Positions 1 through 23,797 are shown, numbered from the stretch's first letter. The stretch is 64,000 nt of DNA from Phorcus lineatus (GCA_921293015.1 OV121084.1:26226946-26290945), one strand, 5' to 3'. Notes: generated from the sequence alone by a model not told the origin. Program-made: numbers and translations.

Positions 1-505
1 CCAATATTTTCCATTATGGTTATTACTTACAGGATTTTACCAAATATTGTTAATGAAGAAATGGTAAAGAAAAAACAATCCCTGGAATTAATTTTCAAAA
101 ATTAATACCTATTAGTGATAAGAATTCCAAGGTTCAAATTTCATATTATGAATATAATAAACAAATCAGCAGAAATTTATGTTTATGTATTCCAATCTTA
201 TAACATGCCAGTACGAATTGGTTAGACAAAAAAGGTGCAACTTGCATTAAGATGTTTAGAAGAAGTTCAATTGATTTTCAAAAATTTAATGTCTTCTATG
301 ACGGTAAATGTTGTCAATTAATACTCTGTGTACTTTGTATGAGGATCAAGCTATACATGTGATATTACCCATATCAGTATTGGTAGGTGGTATAATCTGT
401 ATGATTCAAATAATATATCTTGGTTATCAATTAAAAATTAAATAATGTGCAGCTGAAAGCATATTTATAAAGTATCAATCTTAATTTATGTTTTTTGGTT
501 TGCAG

Positions 506-10653
<10,148 letters not shown>

Positions 10654-13384
10654 GATCGGATCGCTGCGGAAGCCATCTTTATTGCGAGCATAGGTCGGTA
10701 GCTGTTGGCCGCGGGCGCTTCACTCAGGGACACATGCCTCATCCTCTCTGCTTTTCTCTCTCTCTAAACATGGGTGCTAGAGTTGCTTAACCTTTGCTTC
10801 TTAACAATGACTTGGTTCTAACGTTTTGTGTTTTTAGTCTGATCATGATTGCACTGCATCAGGTTCATGGGAATGAATTAACAATTGTTTTTTTCAGATT
10901 TTGGTTTTGAATGCTTCTTTAAGTGTTTTTTATTTGTTTTTTTTTGGAAATTGGATTCCTGTTTTGCATATGCATGATTATTGATATATCTTCTTTTGTA
11001 TATGAACTTTTCGAAAGTTAGGTAGTTTCCAGCAATAAGGAATTAACATTAGAAATCATTTAAAGTTGTTGAAAACATTTGAGATGTTTATACAAGAAGA
11101 GAAATAATGTTCTGATATGAAAAAATATCAATGTATAAATCTTCACTACGTTTGTGATTTCATTTAATTAAGTATTCGTTTCACACAAGGACACTCTGTG
11201 CTTTGCTGTAGGTTTTTTACTTGTTTCCCCTCACTATTAGATCTATTGTACCTCAAATTTAAGATTTCTGTTTACAAATTATAGATTTATGATGTTTAAA
11301 AAATATATAAATCATTTTTGTTTACATAATGCTTTAAATCATTTTCCCATTTTAAAAAGTTTCTTTTTCTCTTTCTAAAAAGGTTTCTTTTCTCATTTCT
11401 CTTGCTCTCCCTTTTGTTCTTTTACATTTGGAAATTGACAAAAATTGCCAAGATTTGTTGTTTATTTTTTTAATAGCATAATAATCACATATATTCCACA
11501 AATATCAAGTAAGCTTCTTGTACTTAAATGCTTGAACACGTTCTCTTATTTTTCAATAGCAGAATGTTTTTCATCATATGAACGCACTCTCACATTTGTA
11601 ATTTTGTCATGGCATGTTTTTTTAATGATAATTAAGAATTATTCTGAAGCATATCAAGTCTTGAAGTATAGGTTAGGTTAGCACAGTGTGGGTTGTAATT
11701 TGTTGTTATGTGTTATCAATAAGGTTAGATGGATTAAAATCGACCAGTTCCTAGGAGTAAAGTTTTGATATTGCCTCTACTAGGATACAAATTTGTTCTG
11801 TTATTTCCTCTCCACATGGTCTGAAATCAGCCTGCATAGATGCATGTTCAGTTACAAAACCTAGTCAAAAGTGTACTAATCATATCATCTCATGTGTGAG
11901 GCAAGGGCGTAGATTGAATTGTTTACAGGAGTTCTGATACTGTAAGCCATTGCCAGAACACTTGTGATTATGTAATCTGATTTACGTAAGAGCATGCTAT
12001 TTGGGCTGTCCTCTTGCCGATGGATATTGTATCCCAGTAGAGGAAAAAATTTGAATGATTTATTCCTCCGAACACAGCCTTTTTCCATCAGACTGTGTAC
12101 AAGGTATGGTTATGGGATTTAAAGAAAATGTTCCAGTTTATCAGTGTATTAATGTGGTGTTCAGAGAGTTAACTCTTACTCACAGAACATATGGCTCTTG
12201 TGCTATTGTTCTTTGTGTTATATGTAAAGAGCAACTCCGTGAGTTGTTGGAGTCATTTATGCCAAACTTAATCAATGGTGTCATTTGATTGCGAAGTATC
12301 GACTGTTACCAAAAAGACACATTTTAAAGCTTATTGTTTTTTTTACAGTGACAATATGAAGGTAAAACGCCACAATTATGATAGGAAACCGGACAGTGTA
12401 TATATAAATAGTCAAACGTAATTTTGGAGACTTATCTAAAACAGTAAGGAGGGCAGTTAGGAGTTGATAGCGTTTGTTAGGTTATATATCTAGTATCCAT
12501 GTATTTTGGAAGTGATATCTACACCTCTGTGCATTTATAATGCTGTTTTTAGATTTTCATGGAAAACCAGTATTTGTCATATGTCTTTTGGACATGAAAA
12601 GTTAAGATGTTTTGATTTTATAATACCACATATGACTTTTAGGTTCGTATCAAAAGTAAATAATATGTTATGAAAATCACGGAGTGGCTCTTTAAGGACA
12701 AAGGGTCTAAGTTGACAGCATACCATTTCGGGTAATCTAATAAACTGCAATCACATCTGTGGAAAGATACAATGGCTGTCTTTCTATGTTTGCTTTTTTG
12801 TCTTTCACGCATCCTGGAAAACTTCACTTATTTAAAATGACTTTGTATTGTTTGTTACTTTCTTTCAATATGCTGAATATGGCATATTTGTCCACAGAAA
12901 TTTGTCTGTAGAACCAAAAGAAGTATTTTACAATGGTTTTGCTATTTTTAGAAATATCAATATTTTGAAGAAAGTTATCTTGTACATCCAGGGCACTGTT
13001 AGTGAGAAGCACTTAGGTATTAAGGTAACCTTTACATTATCAGGAAACCTAAGTTGCAAAGATAGCACAAATGTTATCTTTATTTCAGGTTTATGGACTA
13101 AAACCCTTGTCAGTTTAAAAAGTCATGTTAATTTTTTAGTTTTTTTCTTTAGAGTCAGAGCAAAACTTTGCTCAGTCAGCAACCTCAGATTTAAAGATTT
13201 CAACCCCTGTTTAGTGCTAAGTTTGTTTTGTAGTAAATGTAAAAGACCCACATATGACGTAATAGTATTCACCTAGACACAAGGTTATTGTAAATCTTCC
13301 CCTACTCATAGTCAGTGTTGTTTCTGTTGCATGATTACACTTGTATCAACCCTGGTCCTCTAACCAGCCGACTGGCTATTGCAG
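10654..13384 (+). other. Tail A 3' untranslated region and intron before tail B
   Basis: No further exon is seen. The stretch should be 3' UTR for the tail A transcript and intron for the tail B transcript. An AATAAA at 12739-12744 is a possible polyadenylation signal for tail A. It would imply a UTR of about 2 kb, so an earlier variant signal is also possible. Open frames here (for example 12848-13276) lack coding character. Confidence 0.4.
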
Positions 13385-13624
13385 ATGGAGCCTCCATGGA
13401 GACCAGATGTGAAGAGTGCATGGGACACTAAATACATCCCAGAGGAGTTTGCACAGGAGCCGATGGGCGCGTCGCCAGGACGACCAGGGAGCGGTAACCA
13501 CCTTGAGAGCATTACGGAGGACAGCGAGTTGCCGTACTTTGAGCAGTTTTCTTATCATGGGAGTAGGAACAGCTTTGGGCATTACCTCAGTGCCTCAGCT
13601 CAAGCTACCAATGAACACTTTTGA
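13385..13624 (+). CDS. AKT: AKT alternative terminal exon, tail B (diverged copy, Ser-Pro in place of TPP)
   Basis: A 79-residue tail plus stop, after acceptor ctattgcag. It is phase 0, so it can follow exon 6970-7057 in place of tail A. It aligns along its length with tail A: EPPWRPDV for [17 protein letters not shown] for DTRYFDETF, and the shared block [11 protein letters not shown] (Ser codon 13550-13552). The region of the TPP turn motif reads GASPGRPG, with a Ser-Pro (Ser codon 13472-13474). It lies 2.7 kb downstream of tail A. The similarity and preserved acceptor, frame and stop suggest a functional duplicated last exon rather than a relic. Expression is not shown by sequence alone. 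Confidence 0.88.
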   Translation: MEPPWRPDVKSAWDTKYIPEEFAQEPMGASPGRPGSGNHLESITEDSELPYFEQFSYHGSRNSFGHYLSASAQATNEHF

Positions 13625-16600
13625 TCTTTGCTGGTATCCTATCTGTATGAATATCTTTGCCTAGATCTATTTCACTGGTACTGTTGAAAAATCTAATGGC
13701 TACCGTCACAGAGAAGTTATAAAGTCTAATTTGTATCTTATTCTTACAACCTGAAGTACTGTATATTCCAATATAATCCATCTTAAGTTCCGCTATAGCT
13801 TCTATGTCCAAATATCCGTGTACACAGAAATTTACAATGGTACAAATGGACACTTTGGATATCTATAATAGTACTATGGTCTTAACCTCTGTTATCTCGT
13901 ATATATCTACCAATATGACATCATTCTAGATATGTTTTTTGACCCCAGAGATACTTCTGTAGTGACATATTTTCACTGGAACGAACTGTTGTCATATAAA
14001 CAGATCCTTGATCATATAGGTATCGTTTGAGCTTATGTTATCTACGTTTACTCTAAGTGTTGAATGTTTTCTCCTCATCCTGTTAAGCAGATCTGATGTC
14101 ATGGTTCTCTATCATGTAGTGTCTCCATAAATGATTTGCTCCATATACAACCCAGGCCTTAATACAGCCAATGGGAAAACAGGATCTTGGATAAGTAGAA
14201 CCTTAGCACCATGGATTTAGATAGAATGCAAGTATAGGACAATTGAAGGCAGGAGAACTACTGTTTTTCTATTTGAGGAAACTTTTAAGGGTGTAAAATG
14301 ATACATAAAAATACTGATGTATCTCGATGTGACATGATACAAAATATATTTGCCAAAAAAATGTCTGATAATAAAGAATACTCAAACTCTACATGACTGG
14401 ACAATAAAGTAGACCAATTAGATACCTCTGTCAATTTTAATCCTGATAGATATAGCCATATTTAAAAGAGTTTGAAAATTCATTCATTTCACTTTTCTCA
14501 GCAAAACTGTCACTTGAATATAGACTATTGACCTTTATTGGAGTATCAAGATATGTAACCTGTTGTGAGCTCAGTATTGAGATTTGTATTCTCATGTCTC
14601 ATGTATTTTTTCACCCTTAAGCAAAAGTTTTTTTGGATAAAGTAAGGCAAATGTAGGTTACCAGAATAGGATTGAAGTTATCTGACTAAGGTGTCATAGT
14701 TTTTGGTTTGGGCAACATGTTTTTTGTGTGCTGTCATCACTCTAGGACTCCAAGATTTAAACTCCTCTAGTACAGTGATCATGTAGATATTTACCCTAAT
14801 GATGTAATGAAATACTGCTCTAAGTCTGGCTAAGATTGTTAAATTACCTTTAGATTGGGAGAGAATTTGGAGATGTCCAAGTTCTGATATGATTGAAAAC
14901 ATACAGAAAACAGTTTCTCTAAGTAGTGATTGGCTGGTTTTGGTAGCACCTTTTCAACATGTACCACTGCTTTATCGATTATGAAATCTGTTGTTGCTGT
15001 TGACAAATCAACAATCATGCATTGGATTGTCAGGAAATATTTTTTAACTCCTGTAGCAGCAAATTGTCTGAGTATACTACATGGACTCAATCTCATTGAA
15101 TTCGGTCCTAACCTACCACACATACTTGCTGAGTTTCTGATCTGAGTTGTGGCTGTGTCAGCTGGCCTTTTCAATCCAGCCAATCAGAAATGAGGCTAGA
15201 AAGTCATAAGGATCATTTGATATTTTTAGTGTGCCTCTGATTTCTTAAATGGAAGATGAAAGGAAACAGACATGGTCATTTTTAGTGTGCCTCTGATTTC
15301 TTAAATGGAAGATGAAAGGAAACAGACATGGTCACTTGGTACATCCCCCATTAGGCAGTAAACAACAGAAACACAGCAAGGTACAAGTGATAGGTTCTAC
15401 CTACTTTCAATGATATTGACGTGAACTTAATATCTACCATTCTCCAAAGTCCTTTTCTAAATTATTGGTCTGATTATACAAGTTCAAATTCTCGTCTTGC
15501 ATTTGGCTGTGTACAGTAGAATTAGTGTGGCTAGCCTGTGGACAAAGTTTCTTTTGTTTCCAAACACCACCCTGGACATACTCCCAATGGAAGACAATGT
15601 GCTGTGAATGTATATAAATGATGATCAATATTTTAAGTGTAATCTTGTTTCAGTCATTTTTAATTGTGAATATATTACAGTGAACATTAAGTCTGTATTT
15701 TAAGCTTTATTCGTTTTATGTTTATGATAGATAAAGTTGGACATATGTTTTATAAGAAAAACAACAGCTGCCCACAAGCAGTGTTCTTAATCCTAGGTTC
15801 GGTATGTAGCTGACCTGGCAAATATTTGTTTTTTGTTTTCTTAGTGCTAAGATAGTCCAAAGCCCATCAAAATAGTGCTACAAACGACTATGCTAGGACT
15901 AAGAAAGCCTTCAAAATCAGGAGCATTATTACCATACAGATTTAGAATTGATACTTATTTTGGATATGACTGTTTGACTATTGACTATGTCCTTGAATTT
16001 GGTTTACGCTTTGTTAGACCACCATTTTAGAGACTTGATAGTTGAGTACTTGATTTAAAAACGATGCTCTTTCGTTAAAGTCTTCAAACTGGATAGGCTG
16101 TCACATCCATAATGAATAGCAATTCTAGGTGTGTATTCTAACAAGTGTGGTAGGCAAGAAACTCTTTGTAACTCATTGTTGATGTGTACGATTCTGTATT
16201 TAATTCACTGTGCCAATTTGCTTGTTACGATGGTTACTTGTTATCTTTTGGACGTCCTGTTCCTCCTTTTACAGAAGCGTTGAAGATGGTTTTATTTCTC
16301 AGTGAGTCATGGAGATCTTGAATGTCTTTGTTCTTTGTTCAGGTCAGGGTGTCAGAGTGCAGGGAGGAGGGAAATATTTTATATCCGTTTCCATTTCTCA
16401 GAGTTTATTTACTTGATCTAAAGATTAGTCAGTCAAAGTGTTTTAGGAGACTGGTTATTATCCTGTCTGTGGAATTATGCTTTAAAACATCAGTACCAAG
16501 GCAATGTTGCTTAGAATGATAGCTTTAGATTTGGCAGAGTAAAACCTTTACTGTAGCTATAAAAAAATTTTGTTCTGTTGAGGCAACATTTGGTTCACCA

Positions 16601-19600
16601 ATCATAAGGAAAGTGAAAAAAGATTTTTTAACTTTCACTCTTATGAAAGTCATTATTCATTGTTACAAGTGTTGAAAACTTCGCTTAAGGCAAGACAGTA
16701 TAGATCAGCCCAATGGTTGTATATGGATAAAAGCTGAGTTATCTCCTCTTATAGAGGGTGATACCCGGTCACATTGTCCCAATGGGTGACCTGACTGCTG
16801 AGGAAACTATTTTCAAGTATTGGACTACAGAAAGGCTTTAATTGTTAATCTGTTATGAATTTCTGACAATGTCCGAATCGTGTTTAATTTAAATTGTTTT
16901 GATTTTCAGTGACCTCTGACACAGAGGATTGTAAATCTGAATAAGATTATGGTTCTCATTCTTGCTAGATTGTTATCCCACTCCGACATCTGAATATATG
17001 CTATAATTACTCTTTTATTTCAAAGAGATATCATTGATTGATGGTAACATTTTGAACATTGATCGGACCTGTGTGATTAGTTCTTTGTAGATAAGTCAAA
17101 ATTTCAAATCAGAATCAACTCAACAGTCATTTGATGATTAACAAATTATTGTCAAGATATTATGAGGAGGAATTTGCATAATTTCCCTGTTGAGCAATGT
17201 AGTTTAATTGGATTGGTTCTTTTGCCCCCTAGATTTTAAATGGAAACACCTTCCTTTGGCGAAGAATTGATCCTTGAGTTTGGAAACTACAACGTGATGT
17301 TTTTACCTCTTGATACCCATTTTATAGTGTGTTTTTTTCCTGATTAGTAAGTTGGCTTGACACAGAATACAGGATAAACTTTGTCTCTAATTTTGTTTTA
17401 AATTTCAGGAAAATTTTAATTGACCTTTCCAATCATGCTCAATAGCGAGAGGAAGTTATTTTTTTAATGCGATGTAGATGAACATACAGACTTGCTAGCA
17501 TAATTAACTATGTTGTTGGTTTTTTTAGTCTTCTCATACCAATTGTGTAGTCTTGCAGTAGGTTGTTGACCACAATGCTCATTAATAAATCTCTTTAAAA
17601 AGATTGGGAGAAATATTCTTAATCAATTAGTCTTAACTCCATTTTTCTATTATTCAAAGGTAATTATTTTTCTGTTTATATTGCTGTGTTTATTTTGAAT
17701 AATGAATATTTTACATTATGGAAAATCAATTCACACATTGTCCAGAATTTGGGTTAAAGGGACATAACTATTTTGTTGATGTTAAACTGGCAAATGTTGC
17801 ACGTTGTCTCTGTTTTGGTGCAGCATTATTTTTGCTTATACCATTGTCATATTTTAGATTTTGCATATTTGAAAGGAACATAAGGATGATTTAAGTGAAT
17901 CATCGATAGTAATGATATTTTGGTGGTACTTGTATTTCAGACAAATTTAGAGTTTACAATATAGCTGTCAGCCATTGTAGCTAGATTACCTCCCTTTAAA
18001 TTGCCAATGCCTCACATTTTGTTGAAAACAATGATTTTATAAGATGATAAACATGTTTTCAGGCTTTCTATTTTTAAAACTATTATCTCTGTGAATGACT
18101 GAAACAAATCTTAGCATGCAGATTACAAGAATGTTAAGAACTCTTTTCCTCAGTAACAAGGAAGAGAAACCTTGGAATAGAAGCAATTTGGACAAACATT
18201 TGTTTTTCAAAGAACTTTATCACTTGCATAAATTCACATCGATGATGGAATCAATCACTTGTTATGACTGGAGAATCATATTTTATCTGATACATGGCTT
18301 GTTAAAGTGCTACCTATATTTACATCTACATTTATTACTCATATATAGGGATTAGAATATCAGCTGAAAAGGCAATTTCAGCCAATTTTGGCCAGTGGAT
18401 TTAATGTCACTCGAAAATAAAAACCCATCAGTTGTTTCTGAATAACATTCTCCTCACAAATCAAGTCTGTAATCAACAGCTCCAGAGGGTTGAACTTTTT
18501 TAAAGAAAGGTTCTTTTCTTGTCAACAGTTGAACTTCTCTTTAGCTGGTACTGTTGAAGAGTATTTGATTGACAGACAGTACTTCGACAACATGTCAAAC
18601 AAGTGTATGTTGATGTTTATTTGTTCTTTTGTTAGAAGATGTATGTACTCTGAACAGTAAACTTGCTTTGCATTTAGTAACACTTTGGTCGCACCAGGTA
18701 TCCTTCTTGTAACATTGATAGTTCGCGAGCAGCAGCGATTATCCCGGGAAATTCTGTGTTATTCAATGCAAGGCATTTTGAAGATGCTATTGGCTTGTCT
18801 GTCCTCCTGTTCCTAACTTGACATCCTTAGAATTTACTCATCTGTTTTTTTGATTGATCTGAGTCTTGTTTTGAGTTATCACAATATAGTGACATTAATG
18901 ATTCTTTCAGTTCTCAGATCTTGACTTGGTTGCTTGTTGTCAGAGTCAAGTAACTTTTTTTGTTTCAATTTCATAATGTAATAAAGAATAGAGTGCAGAT
19001 CTTATGATGAAAAGTTTGGTGATTTGTACGCGTCGGCATCTTGTGTGAATTAATGAATTGGAAGTAAAACGGAATCATGTGAGGAGTCGGCATGCATGTA
19101 TAATTTGTATATGATATTCATTGTTAAATATTTCATTTGCTGTTAATCATTTCTCATGTACAGGATAGAGTTATTGCCCTTTGTTCACTTCCCCCCAGTG
19201 TAATTGTGTGCTGTTCAAATATGGTCACAGAAACCCTGCTTATCCTTCTTCTTGGTTTCAAACAATGAACTTTCTGATTGTTAACATATCTGACTCAAAA
19301 GTCTCTTTTCTAACCTGACTTCAGCCTACAACCTCTACGATCAATTTGGATTTACACTTACAAAATTCATGGTTACATGCTGTGTTATTAATTTAAATAA
19401 AACTGTACTAGGGGCAAACTAATCATAATAACAAATGAAGTGTAGGGCGAAGAGTTTTTAATGTGGCCTTATTGAGTGGACATGTAAAGTCTCGAGCTGT
19501 GTAGCACCAGAGCGTTGCTCTAAAGCATGTCTCGTGAATTTAGTTACCATGTGAGTGACTTGTTTCTGTTTGCTATGTCACAAACCTGCAGATGTTAGTT

Positions 19601-21825
19601 CATTCTCTCCCAACAGGTATGTCAAGTCTTCCAATTTAACCTCTGTAACAGTATCTTACAGAAAACCTTGGAAACAATTTTTTTCAATCGGAAATGTTGT
19701 CTCTGACTTTTTCCCGAAACCTTCAAAGGTGTGATGCTCAACCAACTGATTGGAGAAATTTCAATATTTTAACAAATATATAAAATAGGTTGTAATGGCA
19801 ATCTGTGTTGAATTCTTTTTGTTTTTGGTAAAATCTGGTATGTAAGTTTTTTTTGACAAAGGTTATGTTGGATAACATATTTGAATAACTATTTCGGGAG
19901 AGAATGATGATTGTTAGATGGCTAAACGTTCCAACTGTTACCCTCAGAATTATTTGTCCTAAAATCTGAAGTGAAAATCAAATATATATGTCTACTGTTT
20001 TGTCAAACCTGTTTTTGCTTATTATAGTCTTGACAATAAGTATTTAAACTGTTTAAGTGTCTTCAATATTGTTCACTAATCCTGGGTCGCGTGTGCTACA
20101 CATTTCCAACAAGTCCTGGGCGCAAGTAATGTAAATGTTGATTATACTGGCAGGTACAGATGTGGGTCAAAGGTTGGGGGGTTGGGTCAGAGGTCAGGTC
20201 ACTTCCAGGAATCCTTGGACCAGACCATTACTGACCCTTCACAGGTTTTGCTTAGCTTGGACTGTTGTTTTGTTGAGAAGACAGACCTGCTAACTGTCTG
20301 TCTGTCAGTTTACCTGTCTGTCATCACTGTATGAGTGTCAGTTGTATGGCTCAACATGTCATGAAAATAAACACACATTTCTGAACATCATTTTGGTATT
20401 GTTTTCTGTTAGTAAGCGTGGCTGGTAAGTTATTGTGGGAATCTTAAGGCCCATATTTCAAAAGGTGAGAAGTACTTGCTATCTATGAACAATCAAGTGA
20501 ACAATCAAATGCTTTTTGATGATCAAACAAAACTTACGGCCAGGTTAGAATATTTCAGAAGATACTTCTAACACCAAGGTCATGGTCAGAAGGTCAAATT
20601 TAATAACCCCAAGTGGCAATAATTCAAGGGATATCACTAACGGAACAAAGGCATGACATCGAATGGAAAGATATGTCTTAACATATCCTTTGACATTTAG
20701 TACTGAAACCGTCAGCCAACCAAGGTTTTAGTATACCTTTAGCCAAGCTTGTAGTATATGTTGGCCATCCCAGGCCTACAAGGTCCGGTGAGTCCTTTCT
20801 ATGGTTAATTGATTCCTACTTTTTCATAGATGAACCCGCCCAACCTTATCTAAATTCCTGGTACCGCCAACCGGCACTTATTGATACCAGTCACCATTAT
20901 ACACATCTTCCCACGAATTGCCTATACCTTCGCCAGCTCCAATGACTTGCTAAGACAGGCTTTGCCGCAATTCCCTAACCTTTTTTTGCTTGTCATCCAG
21001 GCTGCTGCAACGTATCGCGATAGTCCAATGAGAAATCATATGAAAATTGCAACATTTCGCCGAAGAGGTCGGTGAACTCAAAACACGAACGTTGACGGGT
21101 TGGCAGCAAGGTTTGAATTGGCAAGTTATTATGACTGATGTACTTTAAAGCCAAGCTGGGAAAGAAGAAAACATTTCGTGGACATGAAAAGGTTTATTAC
21201 CATCTCAACCGCCTTAAAAAATCCTGAATCCACCGATGTCCCTGGTCATCACTGGTCATTACTAAACCATCAGTTGTCTATGGTCAAGCAGAGGTAAAGA
21301 CATACTGATTTACGTGGTAGTGTAAAGTGTCCAAGTAGATATGCAAATTCATCTATAGGAAATTTGATATCATACCAACACTGTCAACCGAAGGACCGTT
21401 GAACGGCAGGAGGAATTCAGATAATCTTTACTTGATAAATGACGTGACAAAATCTTGATAAGATCAAACATTTTACATGATAATAGAATTCATTTTATGA
21501 ATAAAAACAACAAAAACTTGCACTCTTTGTGTATTTATTGTCAGGTTTCGGCTGTCCGGTAGTTCAGCTCTTTTCATCCTTATATTGGTCATTTTGGTTC
21601 TACTCCGGAAACGTTATCTATCATTACTATAAGTAACTCATAACCTATCATCTACTCAAATCTGTCCCTCAGCAAGACAGCGTATTTACTCTGGTCTGAT
21701 GTTCACTACTTGATGGGTCTATGATCCACAAACATGAAGATTACCATTTGATGTGGGGCGCCACGAGCTGAAACATTCAAACAACAAAACGTTTAATTTT
21801 ATGCCTTATTCACGTGAGAATATAG
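13625..21825. other. Tail B 3' UTR, then intergenic DNA without recognised genes
   Basis: AATAAA signals at 14370-14375 and 14403-14408 are plausible polyadenylation signals for the tail B transcript, about 750 bp after its stop. Beyond them I see no exon chain, RNA gene or intact transposon up to 21.8 kb. A frame of 114 codons on the minus strand (14839-15183) matches no family I know. A perfect 56-bp tandem duplication lies at 15223-15334. Confidence 0.5.
15223..15334 (+). repeat. Perfect 56-bp tandem duplication
   Basis: Two identical 56-bp units, 15223-15278 and 15279-15334, each starting tttttagtgtgcctctgatt and ending catggtca. I see no difference between the copies, so the duplication is recent or an assembly artefact. 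Confidence 0.92.
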
Positions 21826-23260
21826 ATTGTTAAACTTTTGCTAAGGACCATGAAATGTATTGTTTACATTATTGTTGGGAATGTACAGACGTGCCTTTTT
21901 TTAGCAGGACTCATTTGAACACATAACAGATCTTATGTAAGATGGATTACATTATTCAGAGAAATTTCGCTGTCATTACAACTGAATAAACCACCGAGGA
22001 ACAAAACTGTAAATGCAGTTGAAGAAAACAAAAAACAAAAGCGAGCATTGTAGAGTCAATAACGTATATGTAACCCTTTAGCACGCACTACAACTTGACA
22101 TCTGTGCTGCTGTTGGAGATGGTTTCATTCCTCCACTAGTGCTCTTCCGAATTCATGTTTGGTTCAACCACACGTTCTTGCCATGCGTTTCGGATAGGCT
22201 CCTTTCATGTTCTATTGGATTAAGATCCGAAGGACTAGCAGGCCACTCAATTCGCTCAAATGTTAAATTTGATGGTACTACCAACACCCGTGCTCTATTT
22301 TTACGGGCATCGTCGTCCATAAGGATGACATTATCCTCGTTAGCTCCAGCGTAAGGTTTGGGGTAGACATCCAAGATGTCATTCTTGTAACGAATATCAA
22401 ACATGGTGCCATTCTCAACAACGTGCAGATCAGTCTTTCCATCCCAGCTGATTCCACTCTCTACCATGACTTAACCTCCTCCATACCCGTCTTTTTGTTA
22501 TCATTTGCCAAACGATGTCCCTGTCTTCTCTGAATTCTCGCCTGTCTACCCGTAAAGTCAAAACAGAATTTAGAGTCCTCCATAAACAACATAGGCCTCC
22601 AGTCAAGAGAAGTCCAATCGACATGCCCAGTAGCAAATTCTCGATGTGCACCACATGGTCGTCATGCATGCAAACCGTTCCAATGCAGTCGTGTGGAAAT
22701 TATATATGACCTCAAGCGTGATACGGATTACTGATCTCATCTTGGTGGCATTTCTAGTGTTGTGTCGCAGAGCTTGCAGTAGAAGAAAACGGTCATCACG
22801 TTGCGTTGAAGTTCTTTCACGACCTTCAGCATGTCGTCTGACAACAGTACCATAAGTTTGGAAACCACTCCAAGCCCTATTTATGACACCGTGGCTTACA
22901 CCGAGTACTTCATCAACTTCACGCCGTGTCGCCCCTCTTTGCAACATTCTAATACCTCTAGATAATTCTCCAGTGGTCGAATGTCGTCTAAACGTCGTGG
23001 ATTCACCATTTCGGCTGAATGAAAGTTAAGGTGTGTTGCAAACTTTTTGTGCACGGGCCTTACCATACAGATTGCAATAAAAGCCATTACGTCAAATTTC
23101 CTGATGCACTTGCTTACCATGGTGTGCATGACTGATTCAGACAACACTAAATGACTCTGCGTGTTCGTCACATTTTGTTCATTCACAATTTCATTTGTAC
23201 ATTAAAATTAACCTGTTTTAATAAAAAAAAAATCATAGTCCTTAGCAAAAGCTAAACAAT
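21826..23260 (-). mobile_element. Tc1/mariner-like DNA transposon, decayed
   Basis: A roughly 1.44-kb element, a typical Tc1/mariner length. Inverted ends lie at 21826-21853 and 23233-23260 (about 25 of 28 bases match, sharing cttttgctaagga). Inside is a broken transposase on the minus strand (22153 to about 22990). The flanking TA duplication is blurred. It sits between the AKT gene and the secreted-protein gene. Confidence 0.82.
22153..22990 (-). pseudogene. Tc1/mariner-like transposase pseudogene
   Basis: The coding potential is split over three minus-strand frames. The N-terminal part (within 22603-22947) has helix-turn-helix features, TRREVDEVLGVSHGVINRAW, followed by RFLLLQALR. The C-terminal part (22153-22467) has GISWDGKTDLHVV, VILMDDDARKNRARVL with the second catalytic Asp, and WPASPSDLNPIEH with the third. 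The middle frame carries a region like the first catalytic Asp. Frameshifts and a stop after the HTH block mean no active enzyme can be made. The family is clear from the DDE-type spacing. Confidence 0.86.
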
Positions 23261-23514
23261 ATAGTTGCTATCATATATACAATTTTCCAAATTATATATC
23301 GAACATGATACTCGAACCAACTGCATTTCCGATCTGAGGACTGTACCAGAGAAGTCATGTCACGTGGCCTTGTCTGCGACCTTTTACCTTCTAAAGTTTT
23401 ATATAAATCACAATCCTTCTTAGATATCGATCGATACCGACGATTTTCTTGTCGCATTTCAGAATAGCTGGATTGCAATGTCACTTACCTCACGTATAAT
23501 GCTTCATTTCAAAC

Positions 23515-23789
23515 CACAGGCGCCAGACTCTGTGTGTACAATATCATGTAAGTATATTACATGTAACTATATAACATAAACAAGGTCTGACACTGTCGTG
23601 TCTGCAATAGGACCGGGAATGCAAACTTGGATCTGTCTACGAAGTTTACATAGGGTAACCGAGCCAGGAAACCAGTATAATCATTTCCGGTGCTATTGCA
23701 GACACGACAGTGTCAGACCTTGTTTATGATATATAGCTACATGTATATATACTTAAAAGATATTGTACATTCAGAGTCTGGCGCCTGTG
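23515..23789. mobile_element. Long-armed fold-back MITE with 8-bp target duplication (hAT-like)
   Basis: Left arm 23515-23610 and right arm 23693-23789 are inverted copies of about 96 bp, starting cacaggcgccagactctg. The inner 36 bp or so (cataaacaaggtctgacact through ctgcaatag) match exactly. The arms flank an 82-bp loop. The element is bounded by a perfect 8-bp direct repeat, tttcaaac, at 23507-23514 and 23790-23797. An 8-bp duplication fits hAT-type transposition, but the end sequence alone does not fix the superfamily. There is no coding capacity, so it is non-autonomous. Confidence 0.9.
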
Positions 23790-23797
23790 TTTCAAAC

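Noticed and set aside
14839..15183. 114-codon minus-strand frame
   Set aside because: No recognised family, no splice context, ordinary AT-rich composition. A relic of a transposon is possible but not supported.
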